A stretch of 64,000 bases of DNA from Flavobacteriales bacterium (GCA_026129465.1 JAHCIA010000001.1:2555964-2619963), one strand, 5' to 3'. Counted from the first letter of the stretch, positions 7,158 to 16,150 are shown. The notes: a model not told the origin generated them from the sequence alone. A program made the numbers and translations.

Positions 7158-7829
7158 ATGGACACCGAGCCCCCCTTTATTCCGCTGGAGTTCGACCGCC
7201 TTTCGGCAGGTGAAATGCTAGCTCGCGCGCGGCATTTCCATGCTTTGATGGCCCGCCGCCGTACCGTGCGCCATTTCAGCGAGGACCCCGTTCCATCGGA
7301 AGTGATGGAAGCGGTGGTCGCCACGGCCGCCACGGCGCCCAGCGGCGCGCACAAACAGCCTTGGACCTTCTGTCTGGTGGGCGATCCGGGGTTGAAGCGC
7401 CGCATTCGGAAAGCCGCCGAAGAGGAGGAGCGGATCAACTATGGTGGGCGCATGAGCGCCGAGTGGCTGGCGGACCTCAAGCCCTTCGCCACCCATTGGG
7501 AGAAACCCTTTCTGGAGATCGCCCCCTGGCTGGTGGTGGTGTTCCGACGCACCTACGAGCTGGACCCCGATGGCCACAAGCACCAGAACTACTACGTGAA
7601 CGAGAGCGTGGGCATCGCCACGGGTATGCTGTTGGCGGCGGCCCACCAGGCCGGGCTGGCCACACTCACCCACACGCCCAGCCCCATGGACTTCCTGGCC
7701 AGGGTGCTGGGGCGCCCAGCCAATGAGCGTGCTTACCTCCTGATCCCCATGGGTTTCCCCGCGCCTGACTGCCAAGTGCCGGACCTTGATCGGAAGCCCT
7801 TGGAGCAGGTGCTCGTGCGGCACTTTTGA
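7158..7829 (+). CDS. Iodotyrosine deiodinase-like nitroreductase flavoprotein
   Basis: 223 residues, FMN nitroreductase fold. The N-terminal FMN-binding stretch is RRRTVRHFSEDPVP followed by TAATAPSGAHKQPWTF, very close to animal iodotyrosine deiodinase (IYD). The substrate-gripping triad of IYD, known as Glu157/Tyr161/Lys182 in the human enzyme, is conserved in identity and spacing: Glu91 and Tyr95 in EEERINY, and Lys116 in HWEKPFL (Tyr+21, as in human IYD). PDLDRKPLEQVL at the C-terminus also matches IYD. The likely reaction is reductive dehalogenation of halotyrosines. It starts divergently from purN with 25 bp between start codons and is followed by acpP. General nitroreductase activity is the alternative. 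Confidence 0.85.
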   Translation: MDTEPPFIPLEFDRLSAGEMLARARHFHALMARRRTVRHFSEDPVPSEVMEAVVATAATAPSGAHKQPWTFCLVGDPGLKRRIRKAAEEEERINYGGRMSAEWLADLKPFATHWEKPFLEIAPWLVVVFRRTYELDPDGHKHQNYYVNESVGIATGMLLAAAHQAGLATLTHTPSPMDFLARVLGRPANERAYLLIPMGFPAPDCQVPDLDRKPLEQVLVRHF

Positions 7830-7892
7830 GCCAGCTTGCCCGATGGGAAAATGTCTTTCCTTTGCAGCCTGTTCAACCAACAACGCACGGAC

Positions 7893-8132
7893 ATGTCGGA
7901 CATCAAGTCAAGGGTCATCGCGATCATCGTGGACAAGCTTGGCGTGGACCAGAACGAGGTCACCTTGGAAGCGAGCTTCACGAACGACCTTGGCGCTGAC
8001 AGCCTCGATACCGTCGAGCTCATCATGGAGTTCGAGAAGGAATTCAACATCGCCATTCCCGACGACCAGGCCGAGAAGATCCAGACTGTGGGCCAGGCGG
8101 TGGAGTACGTGGAGAAGACCGTGGCGAAGTGA
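7893..8132 (+). CDS. acpP: Acyl carrier protein
   Basis: 79 residues from the ATG at 7893 ([18 protein letters not shown]). The phosphopantetheine-attachment motif [12 protein letters not shown] is intact, with the modified serine in DSL. The protein is strongly acidic as expected. It carries growing fatty acyl chains as thioesters. It leads the acpP-fabF-rnc cluster, a widespread arrangement, with 24 bp to fabF. A longer start at 7836 adds 19 atypical residues and is rejected. Confidence 0.97.
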   Translation: MSDIKSRVIAIIVDKLGVDQNEVTLEASFTNDLGADSLDTVELIMEFEKEFNIAIPDDQAEKIQTVGQAVEYVEKTVAK

Positions 8133-8156
8133 CGCCCCTGTAGGGGCACCCAACCG

Positions 8157-9407
8157 ATGACGCTCAAGCGCGTGGTCGTGACCGGTCTGGGTGCGTTGAC
8201 TCCGATCGGCAATACCCTACAGGCGTATTGGGACGGTCTGGTCAACGGCCGTAGCGGAGCTGCGCCCATCACCCGCTTCGACGCCAGCAAGTTCAAGACC
8301 CGCTTCGCCTGCGAGGTCAAGGGCTTCAACCCGGAAGACTTCATCGACCGCAAGGAGGCGCGGAAGATGGACCCCTACACGCAGTTCGCCGTGGTCTGCG
8401 CCGAGGAAGCCATCAAGGATTCCGGCCTGGACCTGGACAAGGTGGACCGCGAGCGCATCGGGGTGATCTGGGGCAGCGGCATCGGCGGCCTGAAGACCTT
8501 CCAGGACGAATGCATCGGCTACGGCAGGGGCGATGGCACCCCGCGCTTCAACCCCTTCTTCATCCCGAAGATGATCGCCGACAGCGCGGCGGGTCTCATC
8601 AGCATGCGCCATGTGCTGCGCGGCCCCAGTTATGTCACGGCCAGCGCCTGCGCCAGCAGCAACAACGCCATGATAGACGCCTTCAACTGCATCCGCCTGG
8701 GCACCTGCGTGGCCGTGGTGACCGGTGGCAGCGAGGCGGCGATCTACGAGGCCGGGGTGGGGGGCTTCAACGCCCTGCATGCCATGAGCACGCGCAACGA
8801 CGACCCCGCCACCGCCAGTCGGCCCTATGACAAGGACCGCGACGGCTTCGTGCTGGGCGAGGGTGGCGCGGCCCTGATCCTGGAGGATCTGGAACACGCC
8901 CTGGCGCGCGGTGCCCGCATCTATGCCGAGGTGATCGCCGGTGGCATGAGCAGCGATGCCTACCACATCACCGCACCGCACCCCGATGGCCTCGGCGCCG
9001 AACTCTGCATGAAGTTCGCCCTCCGGGACGCCGGCATCGGCCCCGAGGAGATCGACTACATCAACACCCATGGCACCAGCACCCCCATCGGCGACCCGCA
9101 GGAGGTGAAGGCCATCCAGCGCCTCTTCGGGGAGCACGCCTACAAGCTCAACATCAGCGCCACCAAGAGCATGACCGGCCACCTGCTGGGCGGCGCCGGC
9201 GCCGTGGAAGGCGTGGCCACCATCATGGCCGTGTACACCGATACGGTGCCCCCCACCATCAACCACTTCACGGACGATCCCGAGATCGACCCCGCGTTGA
9301 ACTTCACCTTCAACCAGGCGCAGAAGCGCACGGTGCGCGCCGCGCTGAGCAACACCTTCGGCTTCGGCGGGCACAACACCTCGGTGATCTTCCGCAAGCA
9401 CAGCTGA
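8157..9407 (+). CDS. fabF: 3-oxoacyl-[acyl-carrier-protein] synthase II
   Basis: 416 residues, full length. It condenses malonyl-ACP with acyl-ACP in fatty acid elongation. The thiolase-fold active site is complete: Cys165 (TASACASSNNAM), His305 (NTHGTSTPIGD), Lys337 and His342 (SATKSMTGHLLGGAGAVE), plus the FGFGGHN loop near the C-terminus. It sits between its partner acpP and rnc, and only 7 bp separate its stop from the rnc start. Confidence 0.97.
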   Translation: MTLKRVVVTGLGALTPIGNTLQAYWDGLVNGRSGAAPITRFDASKFKTRFACEVKGFNPEDFIDRKEARKMDPYTQFAVVCAEEAIKDSGLDLDKVDRERIGVIWGSGIGGLKTFQDECIGYGRGDGTPRFNPFFIPKMIADSAAGLISMRHVLRGPSYVTASACASSNNAMIDAFNCIRLGTCVAVVTGGSEAAIYEAGVGGFNALHAMSTRNDDPATASRPYDKDRDGFVLGEGGAALILEDLEHALARGARIYAEVIAGGMSSDAYHITAPHPDGLGAELCMKFALRDAGIGPEEIDYINTHGTSTPIGDPQEVKAIQRLFGEHAYKLNISATKSMTGHLLGGAGAVEGVATIMAVYTDTVPPTINHFTDDPEIDPALNFTFNQAQKRTVRAALSNTFGFGGHNTSVIFRKHS

Positions 9408-9414
9408 ACGACCC

Positions 9415-10242
9415 TTGTTCCGCCGCCTTCTCAGCAGAGCCCGAGATCCCGAGGAAAGGAAGGTGCGCGCCTGGTGCCGCCAGACCCTGCGGCTCACCCC
9501 GGGCGACCTTGCCCTTTACCGCCAGGCACTGCGCCACAGCAGCGCCGTGACCGAAGACCGGCCCGACCTGCCGGACAACGAAAGGCTGGAATTCCTGGGC
9601 GACGCCATACTCGACGCCATCATCGGCGACCTGCTCTTCAGCACCTACCCGGACAGGGGCGAAGGCTTTCTCACGCGCATGCGCAGCAAACTGGTGAGCC
9701 GTGCCCAACTGAACAACCTCGCCCAGCGGATCGCCATCGAGCGGGTGATGGAGAGCAACGTGGCGCGCGGGCACGAAAGCAGCGTGCCGGGCAATGCGCT
9801 GGAGGCCCTCATCGGCGCGCTTTTCCTGGACAAGGGTTTCGACCGCACACGCAAAGTGGTGGTGAAACTGCTGCTGACCCATGTGGATCTGGAGGAGGTG
9901 GCCAAGGAGGACAAGGACGGCAAGAGCAGACTGTTGGAATGGGGCCAGAAGCGCCGCCGCAAAGTGGAGTTCGTCACCGGCGAGGAGGGTGGCGGTCGTG
10001 GACGCACCTTCGTGGCCGAGGTTCGGATCGATGGCAAGGTGCGGGGCACCGGGCGCGGCGCCAGCAAGAAGGTGGCCGAGCAGGAAGCCGCCCAGAGCGC
10101 CTTTCGCGGCATGCGTTCGCGCCGGCCGCAGGCCGAAACACGCAGCGCGTCGCCCGCAGGGGCTGCCGCCCAGGACAGACCGCACAGGGAGCGATCGTCG
10201 CGCAGGCGGGGTCCGCGCAATGCGCACCGCTCCGAAGACTGA
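9415..10242 (+). CDS. rnc: Ribonuclease III
   Basis: 275 residues from a TTG start at 9415; a GTG at about 9462 is the alternative. It cleaves double-stranded RNA in rRNA and mRNA processing. The catalytic signature NERLEFLGDAILD is present, with the second acidic site in GNALEALIGALFLDKG. A double-stranded RNA-binding domain follows (SRLLEWGQK...GRGASKKVAEQEAAQSAF). The last 45 residues are an Arg/Ser/Ala-rich tail (RSRRPQAETRS...RERSSRRRGPR), probably disordered and longer than usual. Position after fabF is conserved in Bacteroidota. Confidence 0.95.
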   Translation: MFRRLLSRARDPEERKVRAWCRQTLRLTPGDLALYRQALRHSSAVTEDRPDLPDNERLEFLGDAILDAIIGDLLFSTYPDRGEGFLTRMRSKLVSRAQLNNLAQRIAIERVMESNVARGHESSVPGNALEALIGALFLDKGFDRTRKVVVKLLLTHVDLEEVAKEDKDGKSRLLEWGQKRRRKVEFVTGEEGGGRGRTFVAEVRIDGKVRGTGRGASKKVAEQEAAQSAFRGMRSRRPQAETRSASPAGAAAQDRPHRERSSRRRGPRNAHRSED

Positions 10243-10266
10243 TCCACCGGCGCTACAGGCGGTGGC

Positions 10267-10274
10267 TACCTTTG
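10267..10274 (+). promoter_or_regulatory. Promoter -7 octamer TACCTTTG
   Basis: An exact TAnnTTTG match in the 42-bp gap after rnc, 10 bases before the ATG at 10285. No good TTG was found at the usual distance upstream. Confidence 0.5.
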
Positions 10275-10284
10275 GCCGGACACC

Positions 10285-10698
10285 ATGGCCAAGGTCAAGC
10301 TCGATCTGGATCCCGACCCCGAGGTCACCGTCATCGGCATCAGCAGCCACGTGAACGACTACCGGCTGTGCTGGTCATTGAACCGGACCATGGGCCTTTC
10401 CCTTACCCGCCGCCGCGAGGACATCAGCGAGGACCTGGGCGGGCGGCTGGCATCCTTCGCCACCTTCGACCACGAGGACCCCGACAACAAGGACCGCCTG
10501 ACGCTGGTGCACAACCATTGTGAGAACGGCGTGTTGTTGCCGGAGCAGCGCGCGGCCGATTATTTCCTGGTGATGGACAATGCCGCCGCCGGTTCAAGGC
10601 CCGACCTGCTGGACCGTTTGCGCCGTGCGGAATTCGTGCTCGCCGCCTTCCCCCTGCCCTTCGAGCGTTTGCGTGCCGGATACAAACTCCTGCGCTAG
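10285..10698 (+). CDS. IPExxxVDY-family protein
   Basis: 137 residues. It matches a Bacteroidota family named for a C-terminal motif; here the motif reads LPEQRAADYFLV at about residues 88-99, followed by AEFVLAAFPLP. The gene lies between rnc and pyk, the usual place for this family, with only 4 bp to the pyruvate kinase ATG, so co-transcription with pyk is likely. Function is unknown. No signal peptide or membrane segment is seen, so it is probably cytoplasmic. Confidence 0.82.
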   Translation: MAKVKLDLDPDPEVTVIGISSHVNDYRLCWSLNRTMGLSLTRRREDISEDLGGRLASFATFDHEDPDNKDRLTLVHNHCENGVLLPEQRAADYFLVMDNAAAGSRPDLLDRLRRAEFVLAAFPLPFERLRAGYKLLR

Positions 10699-10702
10699 GA
10701 AC

Positions 10703-12124
10703 ATGACCGAACCCAAGACCAAGATCGTCGCCACCATCGGCCCCGCCAGCGCCAAGCCCGAAGTGCTGCGCGCCATGCTGCAGGAAGGGGTGGACGTGTG
10801 CCGCCTCAACTTCAGCCATGGCGACCATGCCTTCTACGCCGCGCTGATCGCCAACATCCGCAAGCTCAATGATGAACTCGGCCTGCACACGGCGATCCTG
10901 GCCGACCTGCAGGGACCCAAGCTCCGGATCGGCGAATTGGAGAACGGCGGCATCCGGTTGAAGGCGGGTGAGAAGCTCACCATCACCACCGAGGCGGTGA
11001 AGGGCCGCGAAGGCCTTGTGAGCACCACCTACCAGCAATTCCCGCAGGATGTGAAGCCCGGCGAGCTGGTGCTGCTCGATGACGGCAAGCTGCGCCTGGA
11101 AGTGACAGCCACCGATGGGAACAGGACAGTAGATACCCGCGTGCTGCACGGCGGTCAGCTCACCGCGAACAAGGGGATCAACCTGCCCAACACGCGCATC
11201 AGCCTGCCCTGCCTCACCCCCAAGGACCTGGCGGACCTGGCCTTCGCACTGGAGCATGGCGTGGATTGGATCGGGCTGAGTTTCGTACGCAGCGCGCGCG
11301 ACATCATCGAACTCAAGGGCATCATCCGTTCGGCGAAAAGTCCGGCACGCGTCATCGCCAAGATCGAGAAGCCCGAGGCGCTGGAGGAGATCGACGAGAT
11401 CATCCGGGAGAGCGATGCGCTGATGGTGGCGCGTGGCGACCTGGGCGTGGAGATCCCCATGGAGCGTGTGCCGCTGGTGCAGAAGGACATCATCCGCCGC
11501 TGTCTGGAGCGCCACCGCCCGGTGATCGTCGCCACTCAGATGATGGAGAGCATGATCGTGAACATCACGCCAACGCGCGCGGAGGTGAACGACGTGGCCA
11601 ACGCCGTGCTGGACCATGCCGATGCCGTGATGCTCAGCGCGGAGACCAGCGTGGGCGAACATCCCGTGGAAGTGGTGAAGGCCATGAACCGCATCCTGCT
11701 GGAGATGGAGAAGAGCGAGCTGATGTACAACGTGCCCCAGCCCGAACTGCAACCCAGTGCGCGCATGGTGAGTGACGCCATCTGCATGGCCAGCGTGCGC
11801 ATGGCCGCCGCCATCGACATCAAGGCCATCGTCACCATGACGCACAGCGGCTACACGGCCTTCAAGATCAGCAGCATGCGGCCCAAGGCCTTCATCTTCG
11901 CCTTCACCAGCAACCACGCCATCCTCAACATGCTGAACCTGGTGTGGGGCGTGCGTGCCGAATACTATGACAAGACGGTGAGCACCGACCATACCGTCGC
12001 GGACATCAAGCACATCCTGCGCAGCAAAGGCTACGTGCGCGAAGGCGACCTGGTGGTGAACATCGCCAGCATGCCCATCAACGAGCAGGGCATGGCCAAC
12101 ATGCTGAAGCTGAGTCCGGCCTGA
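10703..12124 (+). CDS. pyk: Pyruvate kinase
   Basis: 473 residues from the ATG at 10703 (MTEPKTKIVATIGPAS). It makes pyruvate and ATP from phosphoenolpyruvate and ADP. Visible are the substrate-binding CRLNFSHGDH region, the signature VIAKIEKPEALEEID with the catalytic lysine, MVARGDLGVEIP, and VIVATQMMESM. The C-terminal domain is present and full length. A start 123 bases upstream would run inside the preceding gene and is rejected. A hairpin 36 bp downstream probably ends the transcript. Confidence 0.96.
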   Translation: MTEPKTKIVATIGPASAKPEVLRAMLQEGVDVCRLNFSHGDHAFYAALIANIRKLNDELGLHTAILADLQGPKLRIGELENGGIRLKAGEKLTITTEAVKGREGLVSTTYQQFPQDVKPGELVLLDDGKLRLEVTATDGNRTVDTRVLHGGQLTANKGINLPNTRISLPCLTPKDLADLAFALEHGVDWIGLSFVRSARDIIELKGIIRSAKSPARVIAKIEKPEALEEIDEIIRESDALMVARGDLGVEIPMERVPLVQKDIIRRCLERHRPVIVATQMMESMIVNITPTRAEVNDVANAVLDHADAVMLSAETSVGEHPVEVVKAMNRILLEMEKSELMYNVPQPELQPSARMVSDAICMASVRMAAAIDIKAIVTMTHSGYTAFKISSMRPKAFIFAFTSNHAILNMLNLVWGVRAEYYDKTVSTDHTVADIKHILRSKGYVREGDLVVNIASMPINEQGMANMLKLSPA

Positions 12125-12159
12125 GCCGCCGTCTTGAACGTGCGATCGTGGAAACACCG

Positions 12160-12184
12160 CGGAACGCCCATCCGGGCCGTTCCG
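12160..12184 (+). terminator. Hairpin after pyk
   Basis: CGGAACGCCC, loop ATCC, then GGGCCGTTCCG pairs with a single bulged C. It lies 36 bp past the pyk stop. There is no T run, so it may be a Rho-independent terminator of weak type or only an mRNA end stabiliser. Confidence 0.5.
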
Positions 12185-12290
12185 ATGGCGCGGCTACCTT
12201 GTTCCCACAGACACGCCGCGCCGCATCCGTTCCAACATCGGGTCCCATCGGACCGCCTTCCCAGATGCGCCGCGGCATGAACGCCAGCGC

Positions 12291-13037
12291 ATGAACGAGC
12301 ACGATTGGGACCAGGTGGCCGAGACCTTCGAGGAGGAGATCTTCAACGTACCGGCCCATGACAGCAGGGGCTTGATCAACGAACATGTGAAGCGCCTGGC
12401 ACGCCCCGGCGCGGTGGTCACGGACCTCGGCTGTGGCGTAGGGCGCACCCTGCCGCATTTGGCGTCGCTCTACCACATGGTGCATGCCGTGGATGTGAGC
12501 AGCCGTTGTCTCGTTGTGGCCGAGCGTGCGTGCGCCGCGCATGGCAACATCCGCTACGTCCAGTGCGATCTGTCTCGTGGACGGCAGGGTTACCCCGTGG
12601 CCGATGTGGTGCTCTGCATCAACACCTGGCTCAACGCCGCACCGGCGATCCGAGCGGGCATCATCGACACCACCTGCCGCAGCATCAAGCGCGGCGGACA
12701 CCTCATCCTGGTGGTACCCTCGGTAGAATCCGCGCTGCTCACCACCTGCCGCCATGTGCAATGGAACCGCCGCGATGGCATGGATCCGGGCAAGGCACAG
12801 CGCGCCGCCGCCATGGACACGCCGGGCGTGGAGCACGGCATCATCCACATCGAAGGTGCGCCGACCAAGCACTACCTGGCCGAGGAACTCACCGCCCTGC
12901 TGGAGGAAAGGGGCCTGGCGGCGGAGGTGATGGAGAAGCTGGAGTACCCTTGGCGCACGGAGTTCAAAACGCCGCCGAAATGGATGAAGGCGCCCTATCC
13001 CTGGGATTGGTTCGTGGTAGCCAGGAGGCTGCGATGA
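12291..13037 (+). CDS. Class I SAM-dependent methyltransferase
   Basis: 248 residues. The SAM-binding motif I is VTDLGCGVGRTLPHL at about residues 43-57, followed by the acidic end of strand 2 (HAVDVSS) and a motif IV-like ADVVLCINTW. The N-terminal HDWDQVAETFEEEIFNVPAHD segment resembles UbiE/Methyltransf_25-type small-molecule methyltransferases. The substrate cannot be told from the sequence. It is preceded by a 166-bp gap holding the pyk hairpin and is convergent with the flavoprotein gene that ends at 13042. Confidence 0.8.
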   Translation: MNEHDWDQVAETFEEEIFNVPAHDSRGLINEHVKRLARPGAVVTDLGCGVGRTLPHLASLYHMVHAVDVSSRCLVVAERACAAHGNIRYVQCDLSRGRQGYPVADVVLCINTWLNAAPAIRAGIIDTTCRSIKRGGHLILVVPSVESALLTTCRHVQWNRRDGMDPGKAQRAAAMDTPGVEHGIIHIEGAPTKHYLAEELTALLEERGLAAEVMEKLEYPWRTEFKTPPKWMKAPYPWDWFVVARRLR

Positions 13038-13041
13038 GCAT

Positions 13042-14292
13042 TCAGGCGCGTGCCGCCCGGCCCAGCACCAGGTCCATGTAGAAGCCCGGCCTTTTCAACT
13101 TGGCGCGCAGATCCAGGTCGGTGAACATGGCACTGATCGTATCCGCTAGCGCCGGGCTGGCGTTCGCGCGGTCCACCACGAAGTCGAACAACCATGCGCG
13201 GTCGGCCAGGCCTTGCAGCCGCGCGCTGATGGCGAGCTCCTGGCCGAGCCGTTTCCATACGCGGGCGTCATAGCGTTTCGCCGCGCTCGCACTGACCGAC
13301 CCCTCGGCGATCATTTCGGCCGCCACCTCCGCCGCGTGGATACCGCTGATCAAGGCATGGCTGATGCCCTCCCCGGTGAAGGGGTCGATCAGGTGGGCCG
13401 CATCGCCGACCAACAGATAACCCTTGCCGCTGATGGGGTAGCGCTTGCTTGCCATCGGCAGGCCCATGCCTTCGATCGCACCTTCCTGCCGCGCCTCCGC
13501 GAAGCGTTCCTTCAGCGCCGGGTGTTCGGCCAGCAAGCGTGGCAGCAACTTCTTCAGATCGGTCTTCCGCTTGCGCACCACATCGCTACGCAACCCCAGT
13601 CCCACGTTCGCACGCCCGCCCGGCAGGGGGAACACCCACAAATAGCCGGGCAAGAGATCCTTCAGAAAATGCAATTCGATGAAGCCGTCAGCATCCAGGC
13701 CCTGAACACCTGAATAGTAGGCGCGCACACCGGCCGCGTGGTGACGGGGCTCCATCCGCAGGCCGGCCACGCTGCGCGCGAAGGAGGAATTGGCTCCGCT
13801 GGCGTCGAGGATGAGCGGTGTGGTGATGGTGGTGTCATGCACCTTCACGGACCAGCCTTCCGGGATCCGTTCAAAGGACCTCGCCACGGATCCTTCGTGC
13901 ACCTGGATACCCGGCGTGGCCTTCACCCGCTGGAAGAGGATGTCGTCGAACACCACGCGGGGCAGGATGGCGCCTGGCGCTTCATCATCCTGTGCCTTGC
14001 GGTCGAAGGGCACCCGCAGCGCGCGTCCGCCGGGAGCCACGAAGACCACACCGCGGCTGGCCATGCGCCGCGGTTCGGCCACCACCTTCGCCGCGAGGTC
14101 CGCATCCAGCCGTTCCAGACTGCGCATCACCTTGCCGCTGAGGGCATCGCCGCAGACCTTGTCGCGGGGAAAGTGGCTTTTCTCGATCAGCGTCGCCTGC
14201 ACGCCGAGTTGTGCCAGCCGCAGCGCGGCAGCACAGCCCCCGGGGCCACCCCCGAGGATCAACACGGGCGTATGGATCCTGCTCGCGCTCAT
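13042..14292 (-). CDS. Geranylgeranyl reductase-family FAD oxidoreductase
   Basis: 416 residues. The N-terminal dinucleotide-binding motif LILGGGPGGCAAALRLAQLG is followed by FPRDKVCGDALSG, a combination typical of the geranylgeranyl-reductase/halogenase-like branch of the PHBH flavoprotein fold. The second FAD motif LLVGDAAHLIDPFTGEGISHALISG lies near residue 285. Members reduce isoprenoid double bonds or hydroxylate small molecules; in Bacteroidota the substrate is generally unknown, with quinone or lipid modification as plausible roles. It follows pheS on the same strand after 63 bp and may share its transcript. Confidence 0.83.
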   Translation of the reverse strand: MSASRIHTPVLILGGGPGGCAAALRLAQLGVQATLIEKSHFPRDKVCGDALSGKVMRSLERLDADLAAKVVAEPRRMASRGVVFVAPGGRALRVPFDRKAQDDEAPGAILPRVVFDDILFQRVKATPGIQVHEGSVARSFERIPEGWSVKVHDTTITTPLILDASGANSSFARSVAGLRMEPRHHAAGVRAYYSGVQGLDADGFIELHFLKDLLPGYLWVFPLPGGRANVGLGLRSDVVRKRKTDLKKLLPRLLAEHPALKERFAEARQEGAIEGMGLPMASKRYPISGKGYLLVGDAAHLIDPFTGEGISHALISGIHAAEVAAEMIAEGSVSASAAKRYDARVWKRLGQELAISARLQGLADRAWLFDFVVDRANASPALADTISAMFTDLDLRAKLKRPGFYMDLVLGRAARA

Positions 14293-14355
14293 TTCAGGCC
14301 ATGGTGCAACCCTTGTGGCAATGGCATCGTTGCCTCTGGAGGGCAGGATGGAACG

Positions 14356-15390
14356 CTACCTGCGCAAGGTGCCAGCCGCGAATTGGTCCAGGAAACGCAC
14401 ATCATTCTCCCAATAGAGACGCAGGTCGGGCACGCGGTAGAGCAGCTGGGCGATGCGCTCGATGCCCATGCCCAAGGCGAACCCGCTGAAGACACTGGCA
14501 TCGATGCCACAGTTGACCAGGACGGCCGGATCGACCATGCCGCAACCCATGATCTCCACCCAGCCGCTGTGTTTGCACACGGCGCAACCGGCACCAGCGC
14601 AGATGGTGCAACTCATATCCACCTCTGCGCTGGGCTCGGTGAAGGGGAAGTAGCTCGGTCGCAGGCGTATGGAGACCTCGGGCCCGAAGAGGCTCTTGGT
14701 GAAAAGGTCCAGGGTGCCCTTCAACTCCGCGAAGCTCACCCCGCGGTCCACGTAGAGCGCCTCCACCTGGTGGAACATGCAGTGCGCGCGCGCGCTGATG
14801 GCCTCGTTGCGGTAAACACGGCCGGGGCTGATGGTGCGGAAGGGCGGCTTGCCGGACTCCATCACACGCACCTGCACACTGCTGGTGTGGGTGCGCAGTG
14901 CAAGATCGCCACCCTGCACGAAGAACGTGTCCTGCATGTCGCGCGCCGGGTGGTCGGGGGGGAAGTTCAGCGCGCTGAAGTTGTGGTGGTCGTCCTCCAC
15001 CTCCGGACCCTGGCTCACGGTGTAGCCCATGCGCGTGAACACGTCCACGATTCGCTGGCGAACGATGGTGATGGGGTGGAGACCGCCCCCATGCGCGGTC
15101 ATCGCCGGGGCGCTCAGGTCCGCCGAAGGACCAAGTGCCGCGGCCCCATTCGCGGCTTGGGCCTTCATCTCCTCCACACGTGCCTGGGCGCCCTGCTTCA
15201 ACTTGTTCAGGCGTTGGCCCAGGGCGCGTTTCTCTTCGGGCGGCAAGCTCTTGAAATCGTCGAACAAGGCGGTGATGCTGCCATTGCGGCCCAGCCAGGC
15301 GATCCGGGCCTGTTCGGCGGCATCCGGGCCGGTGGCCTGGACCGCGGCCACCTCCGTCTCCAACAGCGAAATGCGGTCCTGCAGGCTCAT
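14356..15390 (-). CDS. pheS: Phenylalanyl-tRNA synthetase alpha subunit
   Basis: 344 residues, full length. It catalyses charging of tRNA-Phe together with PheT, whose gene is not in this window. The N-terminal coiled coil is followed by the class II core: GPEVEDDHHNFSALNFP and HPARDMQDTFF (motif 2 region), and the motif 3 region GMGIERIAQLLYRVPDLRLYWENDVRFL. Its ATG overlaps the stop codon of the upstream cyclophilin gene by 4 bp (ATGA), so the two are translationally coupled. Confidence 0.96.
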   Translation of the reverse strand: MSLQDRISLLETEVAAVQATGPDAAEQARIAWLGRNGSITALFDDFKSLPPEEKRALGQRLNKLKQGAQARVEEMKAQAANGAAALGPSADLSAPAMTAHGGGLHPITIVRQRIVDVFTRMGYTVSQGPEVEDDHHNFSALNFPPDHPARDMQDTFFVQGGDLALRTHTSSVQVRVMESGKPPFRTISPGRVYRNEAISARAHCMFHQVEALYVDRGVSFAELKGTLDLFTKSLFGPEVSIRLRPSYFPFTEPSAEVDMSCTICAGAGCAVCKHSGWVEIMGCGMVDPAVLVNCGIDASVFSGFALGMGIERIAQLLYRVPDLRLYWENDVRFLDQFAAGTLRR

Positions 15391-16103
15391 TCCAGCACGC
15401 GCATGAACATCCGTACGTCGCGTTCGGGCCGGTCCCGGGTGTCGCAGGGCAGCTTGGCGATGGCATCGACAACGTCCATACCGCGGGTCACCTGGCCGAA
15501 CACGGTGTAACCACCATCCAGGTGGGGTGCGCCGCCTTGTGTGGCGTAGATGGCCTTTTCGGCCTCGCCATAATTCACCGCTTGCTCCATGCGGGCATGT
15601 CTGCGTGAGACCAGGTCGAGTTCCACGGGGTTGAAGGCCTTGCCCTGCACGATGTAGAATTGGCTGCCGCTGGACCGGCGCTCGGGGTTCACATCATCGC
15701 CCATGCGCGCTGCGGCCAATGCGCCCCGGCGGTGGATGAGACCGGGCACGATCTCGGCCGGGAGGTCGTAGCCGGGGCCGCCTTCGCCGAGCTGGGCTCC
15801 TGTACCGGCGTTCCGGCTTGCGGGATCGCCGCCCTGCACCATGAAGGTGGGGATCACCCGGTGGAAGAGCAAGCTGTCGTAAAAGCCTTCGCGCACGAGC
15901 TTGAGGAAATTGTCGCGATGCGCAGGGGTCTCGTGGTAGAGTTCCACCTCAATGGTGCCGAGCGCGGTTCGGATCTCCACCACGGGGCGTGGGCCAGGAC
16001 CCTGCGCCATGGCCACCGAAAGCAACAAGAACGAACCGAGGACCATGGAAAGCGGACGCCGCCAGCTTTGCGGGGTCTGCAGGTGCTGCCTTACATTTGA
16101 CAT
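15387..16103 (-). CDS. Exported cyclophilin-type peptidyl-prolyl isomerase
   Basis: 238 residues from the ATG at 16103; an internal ATG at 16046 is the alternative. The first 34 residues give a basic region and a hydrophobic core (MVLGSFLLLSVAMAQ) as an export signal, so the enzyme acts in the periplasm. The cyclophilin core is clear: LLFHRVIPTFMVQGGDP, SGSQFYIVQG and YTVFGQVTRGMDVVDAI. It isomerises X-Pro bonds during protein folding. The 4-bp overlap with pheS shows an operon. A promoter octamer lies 48 bp upstream, at the edge of the divergent lipoprotein gene. Confidence 0.92.
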   Translation of the reverse strand: MSNVRQHLQTPQSWRRPLSMVLGSFLLLSVAMAQGPGPRPVVEIRTALGTIEVELYHETPAHRDNFLKLVREGFYDSLLFHRVIPTFMVQGGDPASRNAGTGAQLGEGGPGYDLPAEIVPGLIHRRGALAAARMGDDVNPERRSSGSQFYIVQGKAFNPVELDLVSRRHARMEQAVNYGEAEKAIYATQGGAPHLDGGYTVFGQVTRGMDVVDAIAKLPCDTRDRPERDVRMFMRVLE

Positions 16104-16150
16104 CCGCCGGGTGCTTGCTCCGCCTGCCCCATGCGGCGGGGCGAGGCCCC

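Noticed and set aside
7158..7829. Generic NfsB-type nitroreductase
   Set aside because: The specific IYD lid residues and spacing are present, so a halotyrosine dehalogenase is the better call; a general role is kept as an alternative.
12190..12205. TACCTTGT as a promoter for the methyltransferase gene
   Set aside because: It has two mismatches to TAnnTTTG, no TTG at the right distance, and lies about 90 bp from the ATG.
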